NCBI RefSeq assembly: GCF_900101465.1
Contig: NZ_FMZM01000001.1
Coordinates: forward strand, 62,001-126,000
Length of the DNA stretch: 64,000 nucleotides
Reading direction: 5' to 3'
From: Nocardioides lianchengensis
GTDB taxonomy: Bacteria > Actinomycetota > Actinomycetes > Propionibacteriales > Nocardioidaceae
Shown: positions 46,528 through 54,476 of the stretch, piece after piece
Layout: the number at the start of each line of letters is the position of its first letter
How positions within the stretch are numbered: the first letter of the stretch is position 1
Program-made: the position numbers and the translations under genes
The notes under the pieces: model-generated
Database searches by the model: none
What the model saw: only the letters and a program-made list of their open reading frames with translations
What the model was told of the DNA's origin: nothing

Positions 46528-46935
46528 CCCGCGACGTTCGGCCAGCCCCCACATGAAGACGTAGCAGCCGGGCACCCGCGGGACGCCGGACTCGGCGTAC
46601 CGTCGCTGGAACGCGCTGGGTGTCTCGCCGACCAGCTGCCGGAACCGGCTGCTGAACGAGCCGAGGCTGGAGAACCCCACCGCGTGGCAGACCTCGGTCA
46701 CCGTCAGGTTGGTCGTGCGGAGCAGGTCCTGGGCGCGCTCGATGCGCCGTTCGGAGAGGTACGCCGCCGGGCTGCGCCCGTAGGTCGCGGTGAACAGTCG
46801 CTGGAAGTGGTACTTGCTGATGCCGGCCACGGCGGCCAGCGCCGGCAGGTCCAGCGGCTCCGCGAAGTTCCGGTCGGCGTGGTCCCGGGCGCGGCGCAGG
46901 TGGACGAGCGTGTCGTCGGGGGCCCGCCGGCTCAT
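46438..46935 (-). CDS. AraC-type HTH regulator
   Basis: A 165-residue DNA-binding protein made of the AraC double helix-turn-helix: RNFAEPLDLPALAAVAGISKYHFQRLFTATYGRSPAAYLSERRIERAQDLL and VTEVCHAVGFSSLGSFSSRFRQLVGETPSAFQRRY, followed by GVPRVPGCYVFMWGLA. There is no sensor domain at the N-terminus. The ATG overlaps the RDD gene stop. The last 30 residues are low-complexity and overlap the convergent gene, so the C-terminus may be an extension beyond the family core. Confidence 0.88.
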   Translation of the reverse strand: MSRRAPDDTLVHLRRARDHADRNFAEPLDLPALAAVAGISKYHFQRLFTATYGRSPAAYLSERRIERAQDLLRTTNLTVTEVCHAVGFSSLGSFSSRFRQLVGETPSAFQRRYAESGVPRVPGCYVFMWGLAERRGSEPAGEDQPVAGLQPPAGGDRSGQPDHAG

Positions 46936-47741
46936 CGGCGCCGGGTCAGCCGCCGCCGGAGCTCGGCCTCACGGGCCAGGCGGGCGGCGTCCCGCTCGCG
47001 GCGAGCCGCGATGACCGCCGCCAGGAACGCCTCGGGCGGGGTGCCCGGCGGCGGCGCGGGTGCGACGTGCACGGACACCCGCCCGGCGAGGTCCAGCCCG
47101 ATCCGCTGCCGGGAGGCCGGGTCGAGGGAGGGGAGGCGGGAGAGGTACTGGCGCACCGCCAGCGCCAGCCCGGTCGGCAACGCGGTCAGGTCGGCGGTCC
47201 GGGCCCAGCCGGCCAGCGGCGGCGGCATCTGCGGGGGCGGGGCGAGCCGCAGCCGGACCCGCTCGCGCACGACGTACGTCCCGGCGGCGTAGTCGCCCAG
47301 CCGCTTCCCGCGGGGGCTGATCAGGGCGCAGATGAACGCGGGCGCGCCGGTGAAGGCCCAGATCTCGACCACGGCGATCAGCGAGCGGACGAAGGCGTGC
47401 TGGGCGCTGATCGGACCGGCGTCGTCGCGGACGGTCCGCAGCCCCATCGCGAGCTTGCCGACCGAGCGGCCCTGCGTGAGGGTCTCGATCGCCGTCGGGT
47501 AGACCAGGAACACGGTGATCAGGGTGCCGATGATCGCGATGTGGAAGATCGCGCCGTCGGCCTGCAGGGCGGCGACGACGAAGACCAGCAGCACCACGAA
47601 CAGCAGCACGATGGTGAGGCAGACGTCGATCAGCGACGACACCATCCGTACCCCGAGCCCGGCCGGCGGCAGGTCGAGCGCCACGGCCTCGCCGGTGACG
47701 AGGTCGTCGCTGGTGAGGGTGGCGAACTCCGGGGCTGACAT
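46932..47741 (-). CDS. RDD-family membrane protein
   Basis: A 269-residue protein with an RDD domain (about 25-155): LPPAGLGVRMVSSLIDV, three or four helices, TQGRSVGKLAMGLRTVRDD and SPRGKRLGDYAAGTYVVRE. A 110-residue cytoplasmic tail follows. TAGACT lies eight bases before ATG 47741. It is divergent from the SpoIIM-like gene 42 bases away, an arrangement that is common beside MoxR/DUF58 clusters in actinobacteria and suggests a shared membrane complex. Confidence 0.87.
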   Translation of the reverse strand: MSAPEFATLTSDDLVTGEAVALDLPPAGLGVRMVSSLIDVCLTIVLLFVVLLVFVVAALQADGAIFHIAIIGTLITVFLVYPTAIETLTQGRSVGKLAMGLRTVRDDAGPISAQHAFVRSLIAVVEIWAFTGAPAFICALISPRGKRLGDYAAGTYVVRERVRLRLAPPPQMPPPLAGWARTADLTALPTGLALAVRQYLSRLPSLDPASRQRIGLDLAGRVSVHVAPAPPPGTPPEAFLAAVIAARRERDAARLAREAELRRRLTRRR

Positions 47742-47771
47742 CGGGTCGAAGTCTATGGGCGCGCGCGCCAC

Positions 47772-47777
47772 TAGGGT
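47772..47777 (+). promoter_or_regulatory. -10 box for leaderless SpoIIM-like gene
   Basis: TAGGGT ends six bases before the GTG at 47784 in the 42-base divergent gap with the RDD gene; a TAGACT for the RDD gene lies on the opposite strand. The two promoters are nearly back to back. Confidence 0.5.
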
Positions 47778-47783
47778 GATCGC

Positions 47784-48779
47784 GTGGATCTCGACGCCTA
47801 CGTGCTCGCGCACGCCCACGAGTGGCAGCGCCTGGAGGACCTGGTTCGTCGTCGGCGGCTGAGCGGTGCCGAGAGCGATGAGCTGGTCGAGCTCTACCAG
47901 CGGGTGGCGACGCACCTCTCCGTGCTGCGCACCTCCGCACCCGACGGGGCGACGATCGCCTACCTCTCCTCCCTCCTGGCCAAGGCCCGATATCGCACCG
48001 TCGGTGCCCGGGTCGGCTCCTGGCGCGGCGTCGCCCGGTTCTTCACCGACCGCTTCCCGGCCGCGCTCTACCGGCTGCGCTGGTGGTGGCTGGGCTGCCT
48101 GGTCGCCAACGCGGTCGTGATCGCGGTGATGATGATCTGGCTGGTCCAGCACCCCGCGGTCGAGCAGAGCCTGCTGTCGCCGGCCGAGGTCGACCAGCTC
48201 GTCAACGAGGACTTCGAGGGCTACTACAGCGAGTACGCCGCCGGGAACTTCGCCGCCCAGGTCTGGATCAACAACGCCTGGGTCGCCGCGCTCTGCGTGG
48301 CCCTGGGGATCCTGGGGTTCCCGGTCGTCTACCTGCTGTTCCAGAACATCGCCAACCTCGCGATCATCGGCTCGATCATGCACCGCCACGACCACGGGCA
48401 GCACTTCTGGGGACTGCTGCTCCCGCACGGACTGCTGGAGCTGACCGCGGTCTTCGTCGCCGGCGGCGTCGGCCTGCGCCTGTTCTGGTCCTGGGTCGAG
48501 CCGCGTGGCCTGACCCGCACCCAGTCGATCGCCCGCGAGGGCCGCACCGCCGGCACCGTCGCGCTCGGGCTCGTCGCCGTGCTGCTCGTCAGCGGGATCA
48601 TCGAGGGTTTCGTGACGCCGTCCGGCCTGCCCACCTGGGCCCGGCTCGCGATCGGCGTCCTCGCCGAGGTTCTCTTCTTCGCCTACGTCTTCGTCCTCGG
48701 CCGCCAGGCGGTCCTCCGCGGCAGCACCGGCGACGTCGACGCCGCGCTGCTGGAGGACCGGGTGGCCATGCAGGAGTAG
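47784..48779 (+). CDS. Stage II sporulation protein M-like membrane protein
   Basis: A 331-residue protein of the SpoIIM/DUF95 family: a cytoplasmic N-terminus (VLAHAHEWQRLEDLVRRRRLSGAESDELVELYQRVATHLS), then about six membrane helices with FQNIANLAIIGSIM and LLLPHGLLELTAVFVAGGVGLRL. In non-sporulating actinobacteria these proteins accompany MoxR, DUF58 and RDD genes and have no proven role. It converges with the DUF58 gene with seven bases between stops. GTG 47784 is chosen for the TAGGGT box. Confidence 0.9.
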   Translation: MDLDAYVLAHAHEWQRLEDLVRRRRLSGAESDELVELYQRVATHLSVLRTSAPDGATIAYLSSLLAKARYRTVGARVGSWRGVARFFTDRFPAALYRLRWWWLGCLVANAVVIAVMMIWLVQHPAVEQSLLSPAEVDQLVNEDFEGYYSEYAAGNFAAQVWINNAWVAALCVALGILGFPVVYLLFQNIANLAIIGSIMHRHDHGQHFWGLLLPHGLLELTAVFVAGGVGLRLFWSWVEPRGLTRTQSIAREGRTAGTVALGLVAVLLVSGIIEGFVTPSGLPTWARLAIGVLAEVLFFAYVFVLGRQAVLRGSTGDVDAALLEDRVAMQE

Positions 48780-48786
48780 GACGCTC

Positions 48787-50079
48787 TCAGAGCAGTCCGC
48801 GCGCCTTCAACGACAGGTAGTGGTCGGCCAGCGCCGGCGGTAGCCGCTCGGCGTCGGCGTCGATCACCTCGACGCCGAGGGCGCCGAGCAGGTCGGCGGT
48901 GGCTCGCCTCCGGCGCAGCGCCTGCTCGGCCGCGGCGGCGCCGTACACGTCGTCGACAGAGGTACGGCGCCCGGCCAGCTCCTCCAACGCCGGATCGCGC
49001 ACGGAGGCGACGACGACCCGGTGGTGGCGGGTCAGCGTGGGCAGGACCGGCAGCAGACCCTCCTCGACGGCCGCGGGCTCCAGCGGGGTCAGCAGCACCA
49101 GCAGCGCGCGCTGGCGGCCGAGGGCGGTGACCGCGCCGGCGAGCGCGCCCCAGTCGGCCTCGACGATCACCGGCTCAAGGTCGGCCATCACGTCCTGGAG
49201 CCGGGCCGCGACGTCTCGTGAGCCGGCCGAGCGAAGCCGGGCCCGGACGCGCCGGTCGCCGGCGACGAAGTCGACCCGGTCACCGGCGCGGGCCGCGAGG
49301 GCGGCGAGGAGCAGGGTCGCGTCCATCGCCGAGTCGAGACGGGGGACGTCCGCGACCCGGCCGGCCGAGGTCCGCGACGTGTCGAGCACGAGCACCACCC
49401 GGCGATCCCGCTCGGGCTGCCAGGTCCGGACCACGACGTTGCGGTTGCGGGCCGACGCGCGCCAGTCGATCGAGCGGACGTCGTCGCCGCGGACGTACTC
49501 CCGCAGCGAGTCGAACTCCGTCCCCTGCCCGCGCACCCGCACGGCCGCGCGCCCGTCGAGCTCCCGCAATCGGGCGAGCCGCGAGGGCAGGTGCCGGCGG
49601 GACGGGAAGGCCGGCAGGGACCGCACGTGCCCCGGCGCGTCGAGGGTCGCCTGCCGCGCGGCGAGCCGCAGCGGACCGTGCGCGCGGACGGTCACCCCGA
49701 GGGCCCGCAGGTCACCGCGCCGGCGGGGGAGGAGCGGGGTGCGCAGCACGGTCGCCTCACCGGGCCCGAGCGAGACCCGGTGCCGGTTCGCGCTCGCGCC
49801 GGCGGTCGGCTGCCAGGCGTCCCGGACGAGCGCCCGGACCCGGCGCGTGCCGTCGTTGGCCAGCCGTACCTGCGACTCGGCGGGCTCGCCGATCCGGACC
49901 GCTCCGACCGGCCGCCGCTCGACCTGCAGCCGGACCGGCCTCGGCGCGAGCAGCACGTCGGCCACCACGACCAGCGCGACCGCAGCCAGCCAGAGCCACA
50001 CCGTGCTGGCGGCAGGCCGCAGCACCACCGGGACCAGGCCCAGCAGCAGGAGCAGCGGCACGCGGCCGGAGATCGCCAC
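48787..50079 (-). CDS. DUF58 domain membrane protein
   Basis: A 430-residue protein with two N-terminal helices (about 6-45), a beta-rich domain, then the DUF58 core: FDSLREYVRGDDVRSIDWRASARNRNVVVR followed by a von Willebrand A-like region (VVLVLDTSRTS...). It is the usual partner of the MoxR AAA+ ATPase encoded directly upstream, with a two-base gap. The pair is thought to act as a chaperone system that inserts metal or matures a target protein; the target here is unknown. Confidence 0.9.
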   Translation of the reverse strand: MAISGRVPLLLLLGLVPVVLRPAASTVWLWLAAVALVVVADVLLAPRPVRLQVERRPVGAVRIGEPAESQVRLANDGTRRVRALVRDAWQPTAGASANRHRVSLGPGEATVLRTPLLPRRRGDLRALGVTVRAHGPLRLAARQATLDAPGHVRSLPAFPSRRHLPSRLARLRELDGRAAVRVRGQGTEFDSLREYVRGDDVRSIDWRASARNRNVVVRTWQPERDRRVVLVLDTSRTSAGRVADVPRLDSAMDATLLLAALAARAGDRVDFVAGDRRVRARLRSAGSRDVAARLQDVMADLEPVIVEADWGALAGAVTALGRQRALLVLLTPLEPAAVEEGLLPVLPTLTRHHRVVVASVRDPALEELAGRRTSVDDVYGAAAAEQALRRRRATADLLGALGVEVIDADAERLPPALADHYLSLKARGLL

Positions 50080-50081
50080 GG

Positions 50082-51053
50082 CTAGCGGGGGACCGGGACG
50101 GAGCCCAGGGCCGAGGCCAGCACCTGCGCGACGTCGACCCCCTCGAGCTCGGCCTCGGGCCGCAGCGCGAGGCGGTGCACGAGGGTGGCGTGGGCGAGCG
50201 CCTTCACGTCGTCGGGGGTGACGAAGTCGCGGCCGGTCAGCCAGGCCCAGGCCCGCGACGCTCGGAGCAGCGCGGTGGCGCCGCGCGGGCTCACGCCGAG
50301 GCTGAGTGACGGCGACTCGCGGGTGGCGCGGGCGATGTCGACGATGTAGCCGGCGACCTCCGGCGAGACCTGCACCCGTCGTACGGCGGCCTGCCCGGCG
50401 GCGATGTCGTCCGGCCCGGCGACCGCCGTGACCCCCGCGGCGGCCACGTCGCGCGGGTCGAACCCGTCCGCGTGCCGGCGCAGGATCTCCAGCTCGTCGG
50501 CCCGCGGCGGGATCGGCAGCACGACCTTCAGCAGGAACCGGTCCAGCTGGGCCTCGGGGAGCGGGTAGGTGCCCTCGTACTCGACCGGGTTCTGGGTCGC
50601 GGCCACCAGGAACGGCCGGGGGAGAGGGTGCGAGACGCCGTCGACCGACACCTGCCCCTCCTCCATCGCCTCCAGCAGCGCCGACTGGGTCTTCGGCGGG
50701 GTCCGGTTGATCTCGTCGGCCAGGAGCAGGTTGGTGAACACCGGGCCCTCGCGGAAGCTGAGCTCGCCCGCGTGGGAGTCGATCACCATCGAGCCTGTGA
50801 TGTCGCCCGGCATCAGGTCCGGGGTGAACTGCACCCGCCGGGTCCCGACGTCGAGCGCGCCGGCGAGGGTCCGCACCAGCAGCGTCTTGGCCGTGCCGGG
50901 CACCCCCTCCATCAGCACGTGGCCACCGCACAGCAGCGCGACCAGCAGCCCGGAGACGGCGGCGTCCTGGCCGACCACCGCCTTGGCCACCTCGGCCCGG
51001 ACAGCGACCAGCCGGTCGCGCGCGCCGGCGTCGGCGAAGGGGTTCTCGGTCAT
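50082..51053 (-). CDS. MoxR-family AAA+ ATPase
   Basis: A 323-residue ATPase: Walker A MEGVPGTAKTLLVRTL, Walker B LLLADEINRTPPKTQSALLEAMEE, sensor 1 VAATQNPVEYEGTYPLPEAQLDRFL and sensor 2 VSPRGATALLRASRAWA. It would power remodelling by the DUF58/VWA partner. The ATG overlaps the stop of the DUF4350 gene (ATGA). Order DUF4129-DUF4350-MoxR-DUF58 is the standard actinobacterial arrangement. Confidence 0.95.
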   Translation of the reverse strand: MTENPFADAGARDRLVAVRAEVAKAVVGQDAAVSGLLVALLCGGHVLMEGVPGTAKTLLVRTLAGALDVGTRRVQFTPDLMPGDITGSMVIDSHAGELSFREGPVFTNLLLADEINRTPPKTQSALLEAMEEGQVSVDGVSHPLPRPFLVAATQNPVEYEGTYPLPEAQLDRFLLKVVLPIPPRADELEILRRHADGFDPRDVAAAGVTAVAGPDDIAAGQAAVRRVQVSPEVAGYIVDIARATRESPSLSLGVSPRGATALLRASRAWAWLTGRDFVTPDDVKALAHATLVHRLALRPEAELEGVDVAQVLASALGSVPVPR

Positions 51054-52168
51054 CCTCGTCGTACCTCTTCCTCGAGTGCGGCCAGCTCGGTGGCCAGGGC
51101 GATCAGGTCCTTGTCGTGGCCCGGCGCAGCAGCGTCCGGGCCGAGGAGGGCGTGCACGTCGGGCTCCGCCCGCCCCGTGCGTACGGCGACCGCGCGCACC
51201 AGGTCCGCGGGCGCGGTGCCGGTCCCCAGGGCGAGCCGCTCGGCCAGCCGGGTCCGGGCGCCGGCCCGCAGCGCGGCCGCGGCGTGGCCCCGGTCGCCGC
51301 TGCGCCGGTAGAGCCGACCCTGGCTGCGGGTGGTCTCGGCCGCGGTCACCACGACCGGCAGCGGCTCGACCGCCAGCCGGCCCAGCCGTCGGCCCCGCCA
51401 GAGCATCAGCGAGCCGACGACCAGGGTCAGCAGGAGCAGACCGGGCCCGATCCAGCGGGGTACGAGGCTGGCGGCGCTGACCCCGTCGGAGCCGGTGAGG
51501 TCGGCCAGGTCGGGGACGTACCAGACCAGGCGCTCCTCCTGGCCGAGCAGGCGGAGCGCGAGCGCCGCGTTGTCGGCACGCAGCACCTGGTCGTTGGTCA
51601 GGGCCTCGTCGGCGCCGAGGAGCACGAGGTTGCCCGGACCGTCGACCAGGACCGCGCCCTCGTCGTCGGCGAAGCAGCCCGGACCGGGGTAGGCGAGCGC
51701 CTGGTCGACGGCGATCTCGAGGTCGCCGACCAGCGGGTCCGAGCAGTCGGCAGCCCGCCCGTCGCCCAGCGCCACCGACGACGGCGCGCCGACCCCGAGT
51801 GCTCCGGCTGCTCCCGGCGCGGCGCCGACGACGACGACCTGCGCGGCCGGTGCCCCGTGGTCGAGCAGCTGCTCGACGGTCGAGTCGCCGAGCAGGTCGG
51901 GTCGGGTGACGAGCACTGTCGTGGCCTCGTCCACCGTCGCCGCCTCGAGGGCGTCGGCGCCACGGGCCACGTCGACGTCGACCCCCTCGTCCGCCAGCAC
52001 CCGGGCCACCGCCCGGGCACCGTCGGGTGCCGGATTGTCGGGATCGAGCGGATCGGTCGTGCTGGCCGGACCGCCGAGCACGACCGCAGCGACGACGCCG
52101 AGCAGCAGCACGACCGCGACCAGCAGGCTCGACCGGTGCCGACGGCCGGTGGCGACGAGGGTGCTCAC
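51050..52168 (-). CDS. DUF4350 domain membrane protein
   Basis: A 372-residue protein with an N-terminal helix (about 14-34), an outer domain with DPDNPAPDGARAVARVLADEGVDVDVARGADALEAA (the DUF4350, GATase-like fold) and a second helix (about 235-255) followed by a cytoplasmic tail. No catalytic Cys is evident, so a scaffold or binding role is likely. It overlaps both neighbours by four bases. GTG 52168 is preferred because of overlap with the DUF4129 stop. Confidence 0.85.
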   Translation of the reverse strand: MSTLVATGRRHRSSLLVAVVLLLGVVAAVVLGGPASTTDPLDPDNPAPDGARAVARVLADEGVDVDVARGADALEAATVDEATTVLVTRPDLLGDSTVEQLLDHGAPAAQVVVVGAAPGAAGALGVGAPSSVALGDGRAADCSDPLVGDLEIAVDQALAYPGPGCFADDEGAVLVDGPGNLVLLGADEALTNDQVLRADNAALALRLLGQEERLVWYVPDLADLTGSDGVSAASLVPRWIGPGLLLLTLVVGSLMLWRGRRLGRLAVEPLPVVVTAAETTRSQGRLYRRSGDRGHAAAALRAGARTRLAERLALGTGTAPADLVRAVAVRTGRAEPDVHALLGPDAAAPGHDKDLIALATELAALEEEVRRG

Positions 52169-52785
52169 CGGACCCCCTCGAGCGCGTCGTCGAGGGCGAG
52201 GACACCGGCGGCCTGCTCGCGGGTGGCGCGGCGGTCGCCGTACCTGACCTGGTCGAAGATGCCGGCACCGGCGATCACCCGCTCCCGCAGGTCCGGGCGG
52301 TCGGACGCCAGGGCCGCCGCGACCTCGTGGGCGGTCGCGCCGGGTCGGTCGTCGAGCCGGCCCTGCTCGACCTGGCCGACGGTCAGGGCGCGGAAGCCCT
52401 CGACCACCGCGTCCTCGTACCGCTCCTCGGCCATGGCGGCCCGGGCCCGGGCCCGCAGCTCCGCCGACGAGACGGCCTCGTCGCCGAGCACCGCGCCGGC
52501 CCGTTCCGCCCGCGGCGCGGACCGGACCCGCGACACCAGCAGACCGAGGCCGACCAGGAGCAGCACCGCGACCAGGAGCGCCGCGGCGGTGCTGAGCGGG
52601 GGAGCCCCACTCGCCGCATCGACGGTGTCGTCGAACCACCGCCCGACCGCGTCGAGGATCTGCTGCAGCACGTTCCGGTCGTGGTACTCCGGGCGGACCA
52701 GCTCCTCCCGGAGCCGCGCACGGGCGTCGTCGGGCGAGGGGACGAGCGGAGGGTCGGACAGCGGCATCCGGAGCAGCGGGCTCAC
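52165..52785 (-). CDS. DUF4129 domain membrane protein
   Basis: A 206-residue protein with one membrane helix (about 55-77) and a C-terminal DUF4129 domain (ARAAMAEERYEDAVVEGFRALTVGQVEQG, PGATAHEVAAAL). This domain often follows transglutaminase-like proteins in MoxR clusters; no transglutaminase is present here. GTG 52785 is chosen because it overlaps the preceding stop (GTGA); ATG 52767 is an alternative. Confidence 0.85.
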   Translation of the reverse strand: MSPLLRMPLSDPPLVPSPDDARARLREELVRPEYHDRNVLQQILDAVGRWFDDTVDAASGAPPLSTAAALLVAVLLLVGLGLLVSRVRSAPRAERAGAVLGDEAVSSAELRARARAAMAEERYEDAVVEGFRALTVGQVEQGRLDDRPGATAHEVAAALASDRPDLRERVIAGAGIFDQVRYGDRRATREQAAGVLALDDALEGVR

Positions 52786-53915
52786 CGCTCGACGATCCCC
52801 GCCATGCCGAGCAGCTCGACGTCGAACGCCTCCTTGCGCATCCGGAGGTCGACGTACTGCAGCGTCGCCACCGCGGCCGTGAACGGGGTGACGAAGGCCG
52901 AGGCCACGATCGTGCTCAGCCCCGTCGTGGCCTCGACGGCCAGCACGCCCGCCGAGCCGTCGACGAACGCGGCCGCCACCTCGCCGAGGATGAGGAAGGG
53001 CACCGCGAGCATCGACGCGGCCACGCCCGTCACGACGATGGTGAGCAGGGCGATCCCGAAGGTGCGCCAGAACGCGCGACGGGTCAGGCCGTGGCCGCGC
53101 CGGATCGCACCGAGCACGCCCACGTCCTCCAGCATCAGCGCGGGCACGGGCAGGTAGTAGACCCGGATCCAGAACCACCACATCAGGCCCACGAAGAGCG
53201 GACCGCCGACCAGCCCGTAGAGGACGCGTGCGGCCAGGCCGTCGACGAGCAGCCACGACGCGGCGTAGGCCCCGACGAGCAGCACGGTCAGCAGACCCAG
53301 GAGCAGGGTCAGCCCGACCAGGCGCCAGCGCCGTCCCTGCGTGGCGGCCCAGGCCTGGCCGATCGTCATCCTTCGCCCGGTCGCGGCCGCCAGCACCACG
53401 TGCGCCACCGTGCCGGACACCACCAGCGTCCCGAGGGACTGCAGGAGCATCGGCAGGACCGTGGTGGAGAGGAACTGCGCCGTCCCTCCGTAGGTGTCGG
53501 TGAGCGAGTCCCCGCTCGACCCGGAGAACGCGGTGGACCGGGTGAACGTCGCCCCGAGGGCGAGCAGGGCCGCCACGGTCAGCAGCGTGAGCACCGTGCT
53601 CACCACGGTGACCAGCACCGCGACCCCGGCCGTGGCCTTCGGGTTGTAGCGAATGATCTTGAAGGCGCCGTCATACACGTCGCCGAGCCCGAGCGGGCGC
53701 AGCGGGATCGCGCCCGGCTTGTGGGCGGCCCCGAGCATGCTCGCCGCGGGCGGCCAGGGACCGGACGGCGGGGCGGGGTACGGCGGCGGCCACCCGGCCG
53801 GGGGCTGCTGCTGCCACCCAGGCGGTGCCTGCGGTGCCTGCGGGGGCGGCTGCTGCCAGCCCGGCGGCGGTGGTGGCTGCGAGCCCGGGGGCGGGTAGCT
53901 CTCGTGGCCCGACAT
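52782..53915 (-). CDS. Proline-rich membrane protein, six or more helices
   Basis: A 377-residue protein. A 65-residue Pro/Gln/Gly-rich cytoplasmic N-terminus precedes IPLRPLGLGDVYDGAFKIIRYNPKAT, a motif of the glycerophosphoryl diester phosphodiesterase membrane-domain family, and about six helices. No enzyme motif is seen. ATG 53915 follows GGGAG. It opens a five-gene, fully overlapping or nearly touching operon that runs to the DUF58 gene. Confidence 0.82.
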   Translation of the reverse strand: MSGHESYPPPGSQPPPPPGWQQPPPQAPQAPPGWQQQPPAGWPPPYPAPPSGPWPPAASMLGAAHKPGAIPLRPLGLGDVYDGAFKIIRYNPKATAGVAVLVTVVSTVLTLLTVAALLALGATFTRSTAFSGSSGDSLTDTYGGTAQFLSTTVLPMLLQSLGTLVVSGTVAHVVLAAATGRRMTIGQAWAATQGRRWRLVGLTLLLGLLTVLLVGAYAASWLLVDGLAARVLYGLVGGPLFVGLMWWFWIRVYYLPVPALMLEDVGVLGAIRRGHGLTRRAFWRTFGIALLTIVVTGVAASMLAVPFLILGEVAAAFVDGSAGVLAVEATTGLSTIVASAFVTPFTAAVATLQYVDLRMRKEAFDVELLGMAGIVER

Positions 53916-53980
53916 CTGAACTCCCGTTTCCGCTCCGGTCTCCGGCGCGCCCATCCTGTCAGGCGGGCGCGCCGCCCGCG

Positions 53981-54472
53981 TCAGCGCTTCGACAGGTGGT
54001 CCGGCAGCACGCACGCCTCGTCGAGACCCAGCACCCGGTTGAGCCGCCCGAAGGCGATCCAGGAACCGAGGCACATCGACAGCTCGACGATCTCGCGGTC
54101 GGAGTAGGCCGCCTTCATCCGGGTCCAGAAGCCGTCGTCCAGGCCGTGGTGGTCGAGCGCGTACCGCTCGGCGTACTCCGCGGCGAGCCGGGCGCGCTCG
54201 TCGAGGGCCGGGCTGGTGCGCCAGGCGGTGACGGCCTCGTCGAAGCCGTCCTCGACCTTCACGCCGTCGCGCTCGGTGCGCCAGTCCTGGCAGAACAGGC
54301 AGCCGTTGATCTGGGCGGTGCGCAGCCGGGCGGCCTCGAACGTGCGCAGCTCGATGGTGCCGTGCTCGTAGACGGCCTGGGAGAACGTCGCCGCGGCGGG
54401 GCCGATGCCGGGGACCATCTGGCCCCAGACGTACATGAGGGGGTCCTTGCCCTCGGGGATGTCGACGATCAT
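53981..54472 (-). CDS. AhpD/carboxymuconolactone decarboxylase-like protein
   Basis: A 163-residue helical protein with a CxxC pair, Cys58 and Cys61 in INGCLFCQDW, embedded in the AhpD-like motif (FEAARLRTAQINGCLFC). The second half has ELSMCLGSWIAFGRLNRVLGLDE. AhpD members are thiol peroxidase partners; other members have unknown roles. The His that follows CxxC in true AhpD is missing. It is four bases downstream of the DapB-like gene and probably shares its transcript. Confidence 0.8.
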   Translation of the reverse strand: MIVDIPEGKDPLMYVWGQMVPGIGPAAATFSQAVYEHGTIELRTFEAARLRTAQINGCLFCQDWRTERDGVKVEDGFDEAVTAWRTSPALDERARLAAEYAERYALDHHGLDDGFWTRMKAAYSDREIVELSMCLGSWIAFGRLNRVLGLDEACVLPDHLSKR

Positions 54473-54476
54473 GAGG

